Part shown: one piece after another, positions 1 through 8,502 of the stretch
Layout: the number at the start of each line of letters is the position of its first letter
Position numbering within the stretch: the first letter of the stretch is position 1
Source of the DNA: Streptomyces violaceoruber
Lineage (GTDB): Bacteria; Actinomycetota; Actinomycetes; Streptomycetales; Streptomycetaceae
Reading direction: 5' to 3'
DNA: 64,000 nucleotides
Assembly (NCBI RefSeq): GCF_033406955.1
Contig: NZ_CP137734.1
Span: 2,108,001 to 2,172,000 of the forward strand
Translations under genes and position numbers: made by a program
The notes under the pieces: model-generated
Seen by the model: only the letters and a program-made list of their open reading frames with translations
What the model was told of the DNA's origin: nothing
Database searches by the model: none

Positions 1-1181
1 TAGACGACGACCAGGAGCATGGCGGCTCCGGCGAGGAGCACGATGCCGTTGGAGAAGGCCAGGCGGTCGCCGCGGGTGTGCAGCTGGCGCGGCAGGTAGC
101 GGTCCTGGGCGAGGATCGAGCCGAGCAGCGGGAAGCCGTTGTACGCGGTGTTGGCGGCGAGGAAGAGGACCAGCGCGGTGGCTGCGGCCAGCACGATGAA
201 CAGGAAGCTGCCCTCGCCGAAGACCGCCTCGGCGACCTGCGAGATCACCGGGTGCTGGACGTAGTCCGCGCCGACCGCGACGCCGTTGTGGAAGAGGTCG
301 GTGGCCGGGTTCTCCGACATCCGCACGTCGGTCGCGGCGGCCAGCGCGATGATGCCGCAGAACATGGTGACGGCCAGCAGACCCATCATCGCGAGGGTGT
401 TCCCCGCGTTCTTGGACTTGGGCTTGCGGAAGGCCGGGACGCCGTTGGAGATCGCCTCGACACCGGTGAGCGCGGCACAGCCGGAGGAGAAGGCGCGCAG
501 GAGGAGGAAGATCAGGGCGAAGCCGGCCAGGCCGCCGTGCTCCGGCTTGATCTCGTAGTCCGCGGTCGGGGCACGCATGGTGTCGTCCAGGACCAGTCCG
601 CGGAACGCCCCCCACACGATCATGATGAAGACGCCCGCGACGAAGACGTACGTCGGAATCGCGAACAGGGTGCCCGACTCCCTGACCCCGCGCAGGTTCA
701 TCAGCGTGAGCAGCAGGATCACGGCGACCGCGCACAGGACCTTGTGCTCGACGACGAAGGGGATCGCGGAGCCCAGGTTCTCGATGCCGGAGGAGATGGA
801 GACCGCGACGGTCAGGACGTAGTCGACCAGCAGGGCGCTGGCGACGGTCAGACCGGCCTTGGGCCCGAGGTTGGTGGTGGCCACCTCGTAGTCGCCGCCG
901 CCGCTCGGGTAGGCGTGCACGTTCTGCCGGTAGGAGGCGACCACGGTGAACATCAGGACCACGACCGCGACCGCGATCCACGGGCTGAAGTGGTAGGCCG
1001 ACACGCCCGCGATGGACAGGACGAGCAGCACCTCGCCGGGCGCGTACGCCACGGAGGACAGCGGGTCGGACGCGAACACGGGAAGCGCGATGCGCTTCGG
1101 CAGGAGCGTTTCACCCAGCCGGTCGCTGCGCAGTGCGCGCCCGATGAGGATCCGCTTGGGCACGTCGGTCAGTTTGGACAC
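1..1181 (-). CDS. APC-superfamily permease (KimA-like), partial
   Basis: N-terminal part of a multi-pass inner-membrane transporter; the C-terminus lies beyond the left edge. The protein begins SKLTDVPKRILIGR and continues ALPVFASDPLSSVAYAPGE, the first-helix signature of the APC superfamily and especially of the KimA/YdaO potassium-importer group, followed by about ten hydrophobic segments. Substrate is inferred only: K+ (KimA-like) or an amino acid. The GTG start at 1181 has no Shine-Dalgarno, but a TACGAT -10 box lies 8 nt upstream, so the transcript may be leaderless. It points away from the red genes and is probably not part of them. Confidence 0.85.
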   Translation of the reverse strand, partial: MSKLTDVPKRILIGRALRSDRLGETLLPKRIALPVFASDPLSSVAYAPGEVLLVLSIAGVSAYHFSPWIAVAVVVLMFTVVASYRQNVHAYPSGGGDYEVATTNLGPKAGLTVASALLVDYVLTVAVSISSGIENLGSAIPFVVEHKVLCAVAVILLLTLMNLRGVRESGTLFAIPTYVFVAGVFIMIVWGAFRGLVLDDTMRAPTADYEIKPEHGGLAGFALIFLLLRAFSSGCAALTGVEAISNGVPAFRKPKSKNAGNTLAMMGLLAVTMFCGIIALAAATDVRMSENPATDLFHNGVAVGADYVQHPVISQVAEAVFGEGSFLFIVLAAATALVLFLAANTAYNGFPLLGSILAQDRYLPRQLHTRGDRLAFSNGIVLLAGAAMLLVVV

Positions 1182-1189
1182 AACAGAGG

Positions 1190-1222
1190 ATCGTAAGCGT
1201 TCGAACGCGCGACCACCCAATC
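1190..1222 (-). promoter_or_regulatory. Putative leaderless promoter of the permease
   Basis: Reading the minus strand, TACGAT (1190-1195, TANNNT consensus) lies 8 nt before the permease GTG, placing the transcription start at or next to the start codon. A perfect 12-bp palindrome, GCGTTCGAACGC, occupies 1197-1208 just upstream of the -10 box, where a repressor could sit. The -35 is weak (TTGGGT with a long spacer). Prediction from sequence only. Confidence 0.4.
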
Positions 1223-1356
1223 GCCACCCCTCCTCGGCCGCACCGGTCTGCTCTACGGGTGAATTCGCGGGGCGGTGCGGCTGCGGATCGGGCGGACGGC
1301 GGGGTTCGCATGGCTATATGACCATCACCGTCCGTCGTCCCCCTGAGGGAGATCCC

Positions 1357-1470
1357 ATGCATCTGTCCGCGGAGCTGGTCGGCGGCGGCGTCACGCTCGT
1401 CGGCCTCGCCGTTCTGGCCTTCGCCAGCGTTCGCAGCATCTGCCGCCGGGGGTCGTCGGCGGGGGGCTGA
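1357..1470 (+). CDS. Small single-pass membrane protein, 37 aa
   Basis: A short ORF with a strong Shine-Dalgarno (GAGGGAG, 1345-1351) five bases before an ATG at 1357. The product starts MHLSAELVGGGVTLVGLAVL, so residues about 7-27 form one hydrophobic helix, followed by a basic tail (RSICRRGSS). Size, helix and ribosome site fit a genuine small membrane peptide, but nothing identifies a function. It lies alone between the permease promoter and the convergent acyltransferase. Confidence 0.45.
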   Translation: MHLSAELVGGGVTLVGLAVLAFASVRSICRRGSSAGG

Positions 1471-1497
1471 GGCGGGGCCCCGGACGAGAGGGACGGT

Positions 1498-1572
1498 CCT
1501 CGGGCGAACCGGGAGCCGCCGCCCTCGGGCGAACCGGGAGCCGCGGCCCTCAGACGAACGGGGAGCCGCGGC
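1498..1572. repeat. Three tandem 25-bp repeats
   Basis: Three head-to-tail 25-bp units at 1498-1522, 1523-1547 and 1548-1572, each beginning CCTCGGGCGAACCGGGAGCC or a close variant. The third copy includes the last codons and stop of the acyltransferase gene, so the repeats look like duplications of the 3' end of that gene extending downstream of it. Confidence 0.75.
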
Positions 1573-2437
1573 CCTCCAGCATCTCGTTGAGCGTGTGCTG
1601 GATGGTGTCCTTCACCTCGCCGGCGAGCTTCTCGACCACCAGCGGGTCCTCCGCGGCGTCCTCGGGGAAGCCGTCCGTGTGGATCGGGGCACCGAAGCGG
1701 ATGGTCCACTTGGTCGGCATCGGGATCAGGCCCAGCGCGCCCAGCAGCGGGAAGGTCGGGGTGATCGGGAAGTACGGCAGCTTCAGCATCCGGGCCAGGG
1801 TGGGGGCCGAGCCGATCATCGGGTAGATCTCCTCGGCGCCGACGATCGAGCACGGCACCATGGGGCGCCGCGACCGCAGTGCCACCGCCGCGAAGCCTCC
1901 CCGGCCGAAGCGCTGCAGCCGGTAGCGCTCCTCGAAGGGCTTGCCGAGCCCCTTGTAGCCCTCCGGCATCACGCCGACCAGTTCGCCGGAGCCGAGCAAC
2001 CGCAGCGCGTTCTCGGGGCAGGCGCGTACGTGGCCGGCCTTGCGGGCGAGGTCACGGACGACGGGGAGGTCGAAGGCAAGGTCGGCGGCGAGCAGCCGGA
2101 GCCTGCGGTGCGTGCTGTGATGGTCGTGCAGCGCCACCTGGAGCATCAGGGCGTCGAGCGGCAGGGTGCCGGAGTGGTTGGCGACCAGGAGTGCGCCCCC
2201 CTCGGCCGGCACGTTCTCCAGTCCCTCCAGGTCGACCCGGAAGTACTTCTCGTACAGCAGGCGCAGGGCGGGGAGCAGGTAGTCGTCGGTCAGCTCCGGG
2301 TCGAAGCCGAAGTCGTCGACGGCGCCCTCGTCGGAGGTCAGCCGGGCGAACGCCTCGGCGCCGCCGGCCAGGACCTCGCGCAGCACCTCGGCGGTCAGGG
2401 ACGCCTCGGCCTCTCCGAAGGGAATGTCTCCGGTCAT
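1550..2437 (-). CDS. Lysophospholipid acyltransferase family protein (PlsC-like)
   Basis: 295 aa. Transfers an acyl group to a glycerol-phosphate-type acceptor at the membrane, by family. NHSGTLPLDALML is the catalytic HX4D motif (NHSGTLPLD), and VMPEGYKGLG is the downstream glycerol-phosphate binding block. The ATG at 2437 is preceded by GACGAGG; a longer reading frame upstream runs through a tandem repeat and is not credible. It follows redF in the same direction after 164 bp of repeat-rich DNA. A role in prodiginine biosynthesis is not established; it may just flank the cluster. Confidence 0.8.
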   Translation of the reverse strand: MTGDIPFGEAEASLTAEVLREVLAGGAEAFARLTSDEGAVDDFGFDPELTDDYLLPALRLLYEKYFRVDLEGLENVPAEGGALLVANHSGTLPLDALMLQVALHDHHSTHRRLRLLAADLAFDLPVVRDLARKAGHVRACPENALRLLGSGELVGVMPEGYKGLGKPFEERYRLQRFGRGGFAAVALRSRRPMVPCSIVGAEEIYPMIGSAPTLARMLKLPYFPITPTFPLLGALGLIPMPTKWTIRFGAPIHTDGFPEDAAEDPLVVEKLAGEVKDTIQHTLNEMLEGRGSPFV

Positions 2438-2451
2438 ACGTGCCTCGTCTC

Positions 2452-2537
2452 GGATCTGTGGAGGGGATCTGTGGATCTCTGGAGGGGGTCTGTGGAGGGG
2501 CTCTGTGGGGATCTGTGGGGATCTGTGGGATCTGTGG
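2452..2537. repeat. Degenerate GATCTGTGG tandem repeat
   Basis: About seven imperfect copies of GGATCTGTGG or GGTCTGTGG, separated by G-rich spacers, fill most of the gap between redF and the acyltransferase gene. The tract ends about 15 bp upstream of the acyltransferase start, in what would be its leader, and is strongly strand-asymmetric (G and T on the plus strand). Confidence 0.8.
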
Positions 2538-2601
2538 TTGCCACCCGGTACGGCGGCCCCCCTCGCCCGGGGAGGCCGCCGTACGCGCGTGACGGGCGGG
2601 G

Positions 2602-3282
2602 TCAGTACACGTAGGGGACGAACTTCGCCGTCCGGGACGCGTACTCGTCGAAGGCCTCGCCGTATCGCTCGGCGAGGTACTTGTCGAGCATGGGGATGTT
2701 CAGGAAGACGAACATGCAGACCATGATCAGGGGGATGGCGAAGGCCCACGGGGTGCCCGTGACCAGCGCGAACCCGGAGAAGAGCACGGCGTCACCGAAG
2801 TAGTTGATGTGCATCGAGTGCTTGAACAGGCCTTCGGTGTAGAGCTTGCCCTTGTTCTCCGGGCGCTTCTTCCAGAGTTTGCGCTGGTACTCCGACCCCG
2901 TGTTCAGGTAGGACCCGAGGAGGTACAGCACGACGCCCAGCCAGGTGAACGCGCTCACGCCGGCGTCGTTGGTGCCGCCGAAGTACGCCATCGTGCCGTG
3001 GATCACCAGGACCCAGATCCCGATGGTGGCCGACTCCGACCACTCCATCTTGCGCTGGAGCATCACGAAGTTCGTGGCGATGAAGCGCAGCAGGTAGAGC
3101 ACCGACAGGGTCGCCAGCAGGACCCGGCGCAGGGTCACCGCCTCGTCGAAGTCGGTGCCGAACCAGTCGGCCACGGTGTCCGCGCCGCCGAACAGGAACC
3201 ACACGGCGCCGGCCACGGCGACGGTGTTGAAGGCCGTCACCAGGGCCTTGGGGCCGGTCGACGCGTCGTATCCGCCGTACAT
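2602..3282 (-). CDS. redF: RedF, integral membrane methyltransferase-like protein
   Basis: 226 aa with about five hydrophobic helices. The C-terminal half (HSMHINYFGDAVLFSG, then LAERYGEAFDEYASRTAKFV) resembles the ICMT/PEMT/DUF1295 class of membrane methyltransferases, whose SAM-binding and catalytic residues sit in this region. It is the last gene of the long redP-to-redF array, 42 bp after redG. RedF's reaction in prodiginine synthesis is unknown to me; the O-methylation step belongs to RedI, so RedF may be a non-methylating relative or act in the membrane. Start: ATG preceded by GTGAGAG. Confidence 0.88.
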   Translation of the reverse strand: MYGGYDASTGPKALVTAFNTVAVAGAVWFLFGGADTVADWFGTDFDEAVTLRRVLLATLSVLYLLRFIATNFVMLQRKMEWSESATIGIWVLVIHGTMAYFGGTNDAGVSAFTWLGVVLYLLGSYLNTGSEYQRKLWKKRPENKGKLYTEGLFKHSMHINYFGDAVLFSGFALVTGTPWAFAIPLIMVCMFVFLNIPMLDKYLAERYGEAFDEYASRTAKFVPYVY

Positions 3283-3324
3283 CTCTCACTCTCGCTCTCT
3301 CTTGTCCGTCCCCCGTCTTCGGGT

Positions 3325-4512
3325 CTACGGGCGCGCGGCGGCGTCCTCCTTGGGCTTGGTGCCGCGTCGTCCGCCGGCCGCTCCCCTGCCGTTGCCCGTG
3401 GCACGGGCCGCTGATCCGCCCCGCCCCGCCGCTTCCGGCTCGGGCTCCGCCGCCCGCGCCGGTGACGAGGGCGCGGCCGAGGCGTCCGCGATCAGCTTGG
3501 CGCGCATCGAGATGTACTTGGCGTTCATCTCGTCGACGGGGATGAACTTGTTCACGCCGCCGGCGCTGATCTTGGGTTCCTGGTGTTCCATGATGCGGAC
3601 GTCCTGGGGGTCCTGCACCCACTTCTCCATGTAGAGGGACGCCCAGGGCAGCAGACGGCGCAGCGGTTCGAACCTCAGGACGGGCTTGACCTGTTCGTAC
3701 TCGTACCAGCGCAGGATGTGCTCGGTGTTCTGGTCGTCGATGGGCACCAGCCAGGAGGTGGTCTCGAACTGCTCGGTCTGCACGTGCACCATGCACGGGA
3801 AGGTGAACGTGATGACGTAGTGGGTGGTGTTGGTGGGGTCGTCCTCCTGGCAGTGGTCGAAGGAGTAGCGGATGGTCTGCCCCTCCGCCTCCGTCTCCAC
3901 CCGGTGGTTGGTGATCCGGGTGGCGGCCAGGTACCGCTCGCGGCCGTCGAGGCCGAACTTGCTCGGGGTTCCGTACAGGAGCAGGTAGTCGATGTAGTTG
4001 AACCAGTGGTCCCGGTGCACGTAGGTCACGTGGTAGAACTCGAGCAGGCTCTCGATGTAACGGGTGTAGTGCACCGGGCGGGTCCAGCGCTTGGTGGCGT
4101 ACAGCTTCCGGTTGTCCGTCACCTCGGCCGGGGCCGCCACCGGCGGCAGGTCGGCCGTCGGGCGCTCGTCGCCCCACCACATCCACACCAGGCCGAACTG
4201 CTCCCGGACCGGGTAGGTGGGTACCCGCAGCGAGCCGGGGATGCGGGCCTCGGAGCCCATCGCCGGGATCACCCGGCAGGCACCGTCGGCTCCGTAGCGG
4301 AAGCCGTGGTACGGGCATTCGATGGTGTTGCCCTTCATGCGGCCGTCGCCGAGGTTGGCGCCCTTGTGCGGGCAGCGGGCGCCCTGGCAGACGAGGTTGC
4401 CGTCGATGTCGCGCCAGAGCACGAGGTCCTGGCCCATGCGGCGCACACCGAGCGGTTTGTCGTTGCCCACCTCCTGCGCCTCGACGATGGGATACCACTG
4501 GTTGGGGATCAT
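3325..4512 (-). CDS. redG: RedG, Rieske oxygenase, oxidative cyclase
   Basis: 395 aa. In S. coelicolor RedG oxidatively closes the alkyl-pyrrole ring of undecylprodigiosin to give streptorubin B. The Rieske [2Fe-2S] motif is complete: CPH (C47, H49) and CPYH (C66, H69). The mononuclear iron site is suggested by EFYHVTYVH in the catalytic half. Residues after about 345 form an Ala/Gly/Pro-rich tail of roughly 50 residues not needed by the fold. The ATG at 4512 is chosen because GGGAG lies 8 nt upstream and the protein then begins MIPNQWYPIV, the usual start for this family. Confidence 0.95.
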   Translation of the reverse strand: MIPNQWYPIVEAQEVGNDKPLGVRRMGQDLVLWRDIDGNLVCQGARCPHKGANLGDGRMKGNTIECPYHGFRYGADGACRVIPAMGSEARIPGSLRVPTYPVREQFGLVWMWWGDERPTADLPPVAAPAEVTDNRKLYATKRWTRPVHYTRYIESLLEFYHVTYVHRDHWFNYIDYLLLYGTPSKFGLDGRERYLAATRITNHRVETEAEGQTIRYSFDHCQEDDPTNTTHYVITFTFPCMVHVQTEQFETTSWLVPIDDQNTEHILRWYEYEQVKPVLRFEPLRRLLPWASLYMEKWVQDPQDVRIMEHQEPKISAGGVNKFIPVDEMNAKYISMRAKLIADASAAPSSPARAAEPEPEAAGRGGSAARATGNGRGAAGGRRGTKPKEDAAARP

Positions 4513-4589
4513 CGGGTCGTCTCCCGTCTGGGGTGTGGTCCGCCCCTCGGGGGGGCGGTCGTGGTCCGGTGTTGCGGCGGTGGCCGGCT

Positions 4590-7391
4590 TCAGTCGGTGG
4601 TGGCTCCGGCCGGGGTCCCGGCGGCCCCGGGCGGGCCCTGCGGGTCGGTGTCCGCGCTCTCGACGACCTCGACCGTGCCCGCGTCGCCGTCCACCACGAT
4701 CAGGTCGCCGGTGTTGATGCGCTGGGTGGCGTCCTTGGTGTTCACCACCGACGGGACGTGGAACTCGCGGGCCACGATGGAACTGTGCGAGAGCATCGAC
4801 CCGATGTCGGTGACGACCCCGCCCGCGATGGCGAACAGCGGCGTCCAGGAGGCGTCGGTGTACCCGGTCACGAGGATCTCCCCGGCCTCGAACTCGTCGG
4901 CCTGCCACACCAGGTCCTCGACGATGCGGGCGCGGCCCACGATCCGTCCGGGGCTGGCGGCGAGGCCTTCGAGCCGGGCGCCGTCGGCGGCGGGCCGGAC
5001 CGAGGCGGTGATGTCGTGGACGCCGACGAAGGTCAACGGCGGTTCCGGGAGCCGCTTGTTGTGTTCGTGCAGCCGGCGGGCCGCGTCGATGCGGGCCCGG
5101 TCGAAGACGCGTACGGCGTCCTCGTCGCCGGCGAGGTAGCGGCGCACGTCCTCGAAGTCCAGGTGGGCGATCTCGTCCGGGGAGTGCAGGACACCGTCGG
5201 CGACCAGGCGCCGGCCGACCTCGTAGACCACGTTCCGCACCAGCCAGATGGACGTGATCATGGACATCCGGGTGGTCTCCCGCAGCTCGCTGCACAGGGC
5301 GTAGAGGGAGATGACGGTGTCCAGGACCTGGCGCTTGGGCATCGGCAGCCGGCCCAGCACCTCGCGGGAGTCGTCGGACCAGCCGCTGCTGCGGCGGAGG
5401 ATGTCGTCGATGGAGAAGCCGTCGGCGACGTAGCGCCGGATCATCTGGAAGATGTAGGAGGGGTCGTCGATCCACCTCGGGTGGGTGATCTCCATCTCCT
5501 GGTGGCCGCGGGTGCCGTTGGCGCGCAGGAACGGCTCCATGTGCCGGTCCCAGAAGCGCTGTCCGGCGGGGTCCTCGCGCAGCAGCCGGGCGATGTCCTC
5601 CAGCGGTTCGTCCTTGATGATCCGCAGGACGGCCGGGTCGTTCTTGGCGGCCTGGGCGACCGACCAGACCTCCTTGGCCGACTCGACGGTGCGCAGGCTG
5701 GACATGTCGGTCTTGACGCGGTTCTGCAGGCCCACGCCGTCGCTGCCGAGCCAGCGGGCGCACAGCTCGGTGAGCAGGCCGTAGAAGGCGAACGCGTTGA
5801 TGTAGTACGGCATGTAGCCGATGTGCATGTCGTGGAACCAGGCGAGGTCGCGGTGGAGTTCGCCGTGCAGTTCGCGCCTGCTCATCCGGGTCAGGTCGAG
5901 GCCGCGGGCCCGGTCGAACTCGTAGAGCCGGGCGTCGACCATCTGCTGGGAGCGGGACTTCATCTGCGTCATCTCACGGGCCGTGTGCTGGAGCCAGTGG
6001 ACGGTGGAGAGCAGGTCCTCCATGCCGCCGGGGAAGGTGCCGAACGGGTTCTCGTAGTCGGCGAGGTCGACCTCCTCGCTGACGAAGCGGCTGGTGAAGT
6101 GGCGCTGGTCGCGGGTGGGCAGGCACTGGGCCAGCAGGTAGGAGCTGTAGGAGATGTTGAGGTAGACGTGGCCCTGGTAGAAGCCCATGTGCAGGTCGGC
6201 CTCGCCGGTGTCGCGCACGCCGAGGGCGCCCGCGCAGTCGGTGTGCACGTTGCGCTGGTAGTAGCGGGCGAAGCTCAGGCCGAGCGGGGTCATCAGGCCG
6301 ACGAAGATCTCCCCGATGTCCATGCGCGACCACAGGGTGCCGTTGAGGACCGGCTCCGGCTGCGGGGCGACGTACGGGCTGAGCGCGCCGGACGGGGCCG
6401 CGGGGGCGGCGGGCCGGGTGGTGATCGGGCGGGTCTGGAACAGGTGGAAGACGCCGTCGCGCACGCCCCACTCGATGTCCTGCTCGCTGCCGTACAGGTC
6501 GCGGATGCGGACGGCCAGGGCGCCGAGTTCGCGCAGTTGGTCGTGGGTGAGGCAGGGGACGCTGCGGGCCGCCGCGTCGACCTTCGTCATGCCGATGCGG
6601 CCGGGCTCCAGGGGCGCGCACTTGGTGACCTTGTAGCGGACCCGTTCCTCGACGACCTCCAGCTTCTCGTCGTCGACGACGAAGAAGTCGCTGGAGACCT
6701 GCCCGGAGACCAGCCCTTCGCCCAGGCCCTGGCAGGCCTCCACCACGAGGCGGTGCGGGCGGGGGTTGACCGGGTCGACGGTGAACATCACGCCGCTGAC
6801 GTCGGTGTGGATCATCTCCTGGACGACCACGGCGAGGGCGTCGGGGGCGTCCCTGTCCCGGTACACCGTGGCGCGGTCGGACCACAGCGAGGCCCAGCAC
6901 CGCAGGACCGCGTCCAGTACGTCCTCGTCGCCGCAGACGTCGAGGACCGTGTCGTGCTGGCCGGCGAAGGACTGTGCGGCGGAGTCCTCCCGCAGTCCGG
7001 AGGAGCGCACCGCCACGCGGGGGCGGCCCATGCTGCCGTAGGCGTCGAGGACGGCGTCCGCGATCGCGGCGGGCATCCGGGTGCCCAGGATGCGCTCGCG
7101 CAGGGTGCGGGGGTCGGCGCCCGCCGCCTCGGCGGCGATCCCGGTCTCCCGCAGGTAGGCGTCGAAGAGGGCGGTGGTCAGGCAGAAGGCGGGCGGGACG
7201 GGCAGACCCGCGGCGGACAGCTCCGCGAGGCGGGTGCCCTTGCCGCCCAGTTCCCCCCGGTGGCCTCCGGCCGGGCCGCCCGCGCCCAGGGTGACGACGC
7301 AGGCGGCGTGCCCGGCCGGGTCGGTGACCGGGCCGGCGGGGCCTTCGCCTGCTCCGGCGGGGGTCGTCGTGTCGCTGACGTGCGTGTCCAT
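4590..7391 (-). CDS. redH: RedH, PEP-synthase-like condensing enzyme
   Basis: 933 aa. Joins the bipyrrole aldehyde MBC to 2-undecylpyrrole, the last step to undecylprodigiosin. Architecture resembles PEP synthase and rifampin phosphotransferase: an N-terminal ATP-grasp (about residues 40-330; RSSGLREDSAAQSFAGQ is the nucleotide-binding block), a long central region, and a C-terminal swivelling phosphohistidine domain with MLSHSSIVARE, catalytic His869. ATP presumably activates the aldehyde oxygen via a phosphorylated enzyme. Lies 22 bp after redI and 77 bp before redG in the same transcript. Confidence 0.95.
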   Translation of the reverse strand: MDTHVSDTTTPAGAGEGPAGPVTDPAGHAACVVTLGAGGPAGGHRGELGGKGTRLAELSAAGLPVPPAFCLTTALFDAYLRETGIAAEAAGADPRTLRERILGTRMPAAIADAVLDAYGSMGRPRVAVRSSGLREDSAAQSFAGQHDTVLDVCGDEDVLDAVLRCWASLWSDRATVYRDRDAPDALAVVVQEMIHTDVSGVMFTVDPVNPRPHRLVVEACQGLGEGLVSGQVSSDFFVVDDEKLEVVEERVRYKVTKCAPLEPGRIGMTKVDAAARSVPCLTHDQLRELGALAVRIRDLYGSEQDIEWGVRDGVFHLFQTRPITTRPAAPAAPSGALSPYVAPQPEPVLNGTLWSRMDIGEIFVGLMTPLGLSFARYYQRNVHTDCAGALGVRDTGEADLHMGFYQGHVYLNISYSSYLLAQCLPTRDQRHFTSRFVSEEVDLADYENPFGTFPGGMEDLLSTVHWLQHTAREMTQMKSRSQQMVDARLYEFDRARGLDLTRMSRRELHGELHRDLAWFHDMHIGYMPYYINAFAFYGLLTELCARWLGSDGVGLQNRVKTDMSSLRTVESAKEVWSVAQAAKNDPAVLRIIKDEPLEDIARLLREDPAGQRFWDRHMEPFLRANGTRGHQEMEITHPRWIDDPSYIFQMIRRYVADGFSIDDILRRSSGWSDDSREVLGRLPMPKRQVLDTVISLYALCSELRETTRMSMITSIWLVRNVVYEVGRRLVADGVLHSPDEIAHLDFEDVRRYLAGDEDAVRVFDRARIDAARRLHEHNKRLPEPPLTFVGVHDITASVRPAADGARLEGLAASPGRIVGRARIVEDLVWQADEFEAGEILVTGYTDASWTPLFAIAGGVVTDIGSMLSHSSIVAREFHVPSVVNTKDATQRINTGDLIVVDGDAGTVEVVESADTDPQGPPGAAGTPAGATTD

Positions 7392-7413
7392 GGCGGGTGT
7401 GTCTCCTCGGCGG

Positions 7414-8502
7414 TCAGGCGTGCGCGACGCGCTTGCTGGTGCCCGTGAAGGCGTGGAACTGCTCGCCCGGGACGATCCGGGTGGCCTCGACGTCGTCGAA
7501 CCCGGCCTGGCGGAGCTGGTCGGCCAGTGCGTCGGCCTGCGGCAGCGGGCCGCCGAAGTCGGCGTAGGTGAACCAGAGGTTGAGCGCTTCCAGACCGACG
7601 TTCCCGCCCTTGCAGGAGGTGGTGAGCAGCAGCCTGCCCCCCGGTGCCAGCAGGTCGTGGGCCCGGCGCAGGGCCTCGACCCGCTCGGCCTCGGGGAAGT
7701 AGTAGATGTTGTTGTGCAGGGTGACCAGGTCGAACTGGGGCTGCGCGTCGAGGGTGCGCAGGTCGGCCTGCCGGGTCTCGACCCGGTCGGTCAGCCCCCA
7801 CTCGGCCATGTTCGCCGCGGCGCTGTCGGCCACGTCCTGCTGGAGGTCGACGGCGAGCGCCGACAGGCGGGGGTTGAGCTCGGCGGCGTAGCGGACGTAG
7901 GTGCCGCTGCCGCAGCCGACCTCCAGGAGCCGTACGGGCGCGTTCCGGTCCAGGGTGCGGGCGATGGCCTCCTCGACCAGCGGCTGGATCACCCGGGTGG
8001 AGCGGGCGATGACCAGGCCGTCCTGGTCGTCGAGGGAGAAGCGGCGGCCCTCGCGCAGCATGCGGGGGCCGTTCAGCAGTGCGGGCACGTGGAAGCGCAG
8101 GACCTCCTCCAGCGCGGCGGCGATCGCGTCGTTGCCGGGCTGGGCGAGCGCCTTGGCGGGCAGGCTGCGCAGCTTGTAGCAGCCCTCGCGCTTGCCCAGG
8201 TCGCCGAGGCGGATGCCCATGTCCAGCCACTCCTTGAGGCGCGGCAGGTCCTCGTCGTCGATGTCGAGCCGTTCCGCCAGCGACTCCAGGTCGCAGGGGC
8301 GTACGGCGAGGGCGGCGAGCACGCCGGAACTCGCCGCCGAGGCCAGGAAGGCGGCCCGGTACACCGGCTCGACGAAGCCCTTGGACAGGGCCAGGAGCAG
8401 CGGCATGTGCGGATTGCCGAGCACCTTGGTCACGGTGCGCAGGTCGGTCAGCGGCGCCTCGACGCGGCTGCCGACGCTCTTGGCCAGGCTCAGAATGTCC
8501 AT
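7414..8502 (-). CDS. redI: RedI, SAM-dependent O-methyltransferase
   Basis: 362 aa. Methylates the hydroxyl of 4-hydroxy-2,2'-bipyrrole-5-carbaldehyde to give MBC. N-terminal residues about 1-110 are a helical, winged-helix-like dimerisation part. The Rossmann domain follows with SAM motif LLEVGCGSG at 192-200, then NNIYYFPEAERVEALRRA, the motif around the catalytic region of class I small-molecule methyltransferases. The start overlaps the end of redJ by 13 bp, indicating coupled translation. Confidence 0.93.
   Translation of the reverse strand: MDILSLAKSVGSRVEAPLTDLRTVTKVLGNPHMPLLLALSKGFVEPVYRAAFLASAASSGVLAALAVRPCDLESLAERLDIDDEDLPRLKEWLDMGIRLGDLGKREGCYKLRSLPAKALAQPGNDAIAAALEEVLRFHVPALLNGPRMLREGRRFSLDDQDGLVIARSTRVIQPLVEEAIARTLDRNAPVRLLEVGCGSGTYVRYAAELNPRLSALAVDLQQDVADSAAANMAEWGLTDRVETRQADLRTLDAQPQFDLVTLHNNIYYFPEAERVEALRRAHDLLAPGGRLLLTTSCKGGNVGLEALNLWFTYADFGGPLPQADALADQLRQAGFDDVEATRIVPGEQFHAFTGTSKRVAHA

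Noticed and set aside
1182..1356. A c-di-AMP (ydaO-type) riboswitch before the KimA-like permease
   Set aside because: The -10 box lies only 8 nt from the start codon, leaving no room for a leader RNA, and no conserved ydaO pattern is visible.
2438..2749. N-terminal extension of the acyltransferase to about 399 aa
   Set aside because: It would translate the GATCTGTGG repeat and part of redF antisense-like frame; the ATG at 2437 has a ribosome site and fits the family.
4513..5763. 812-aa version of RedG
   Set aside because: The extra part is an Arg/Pro-rich frame within redH; the Rieske protein starts naturally at 4512.
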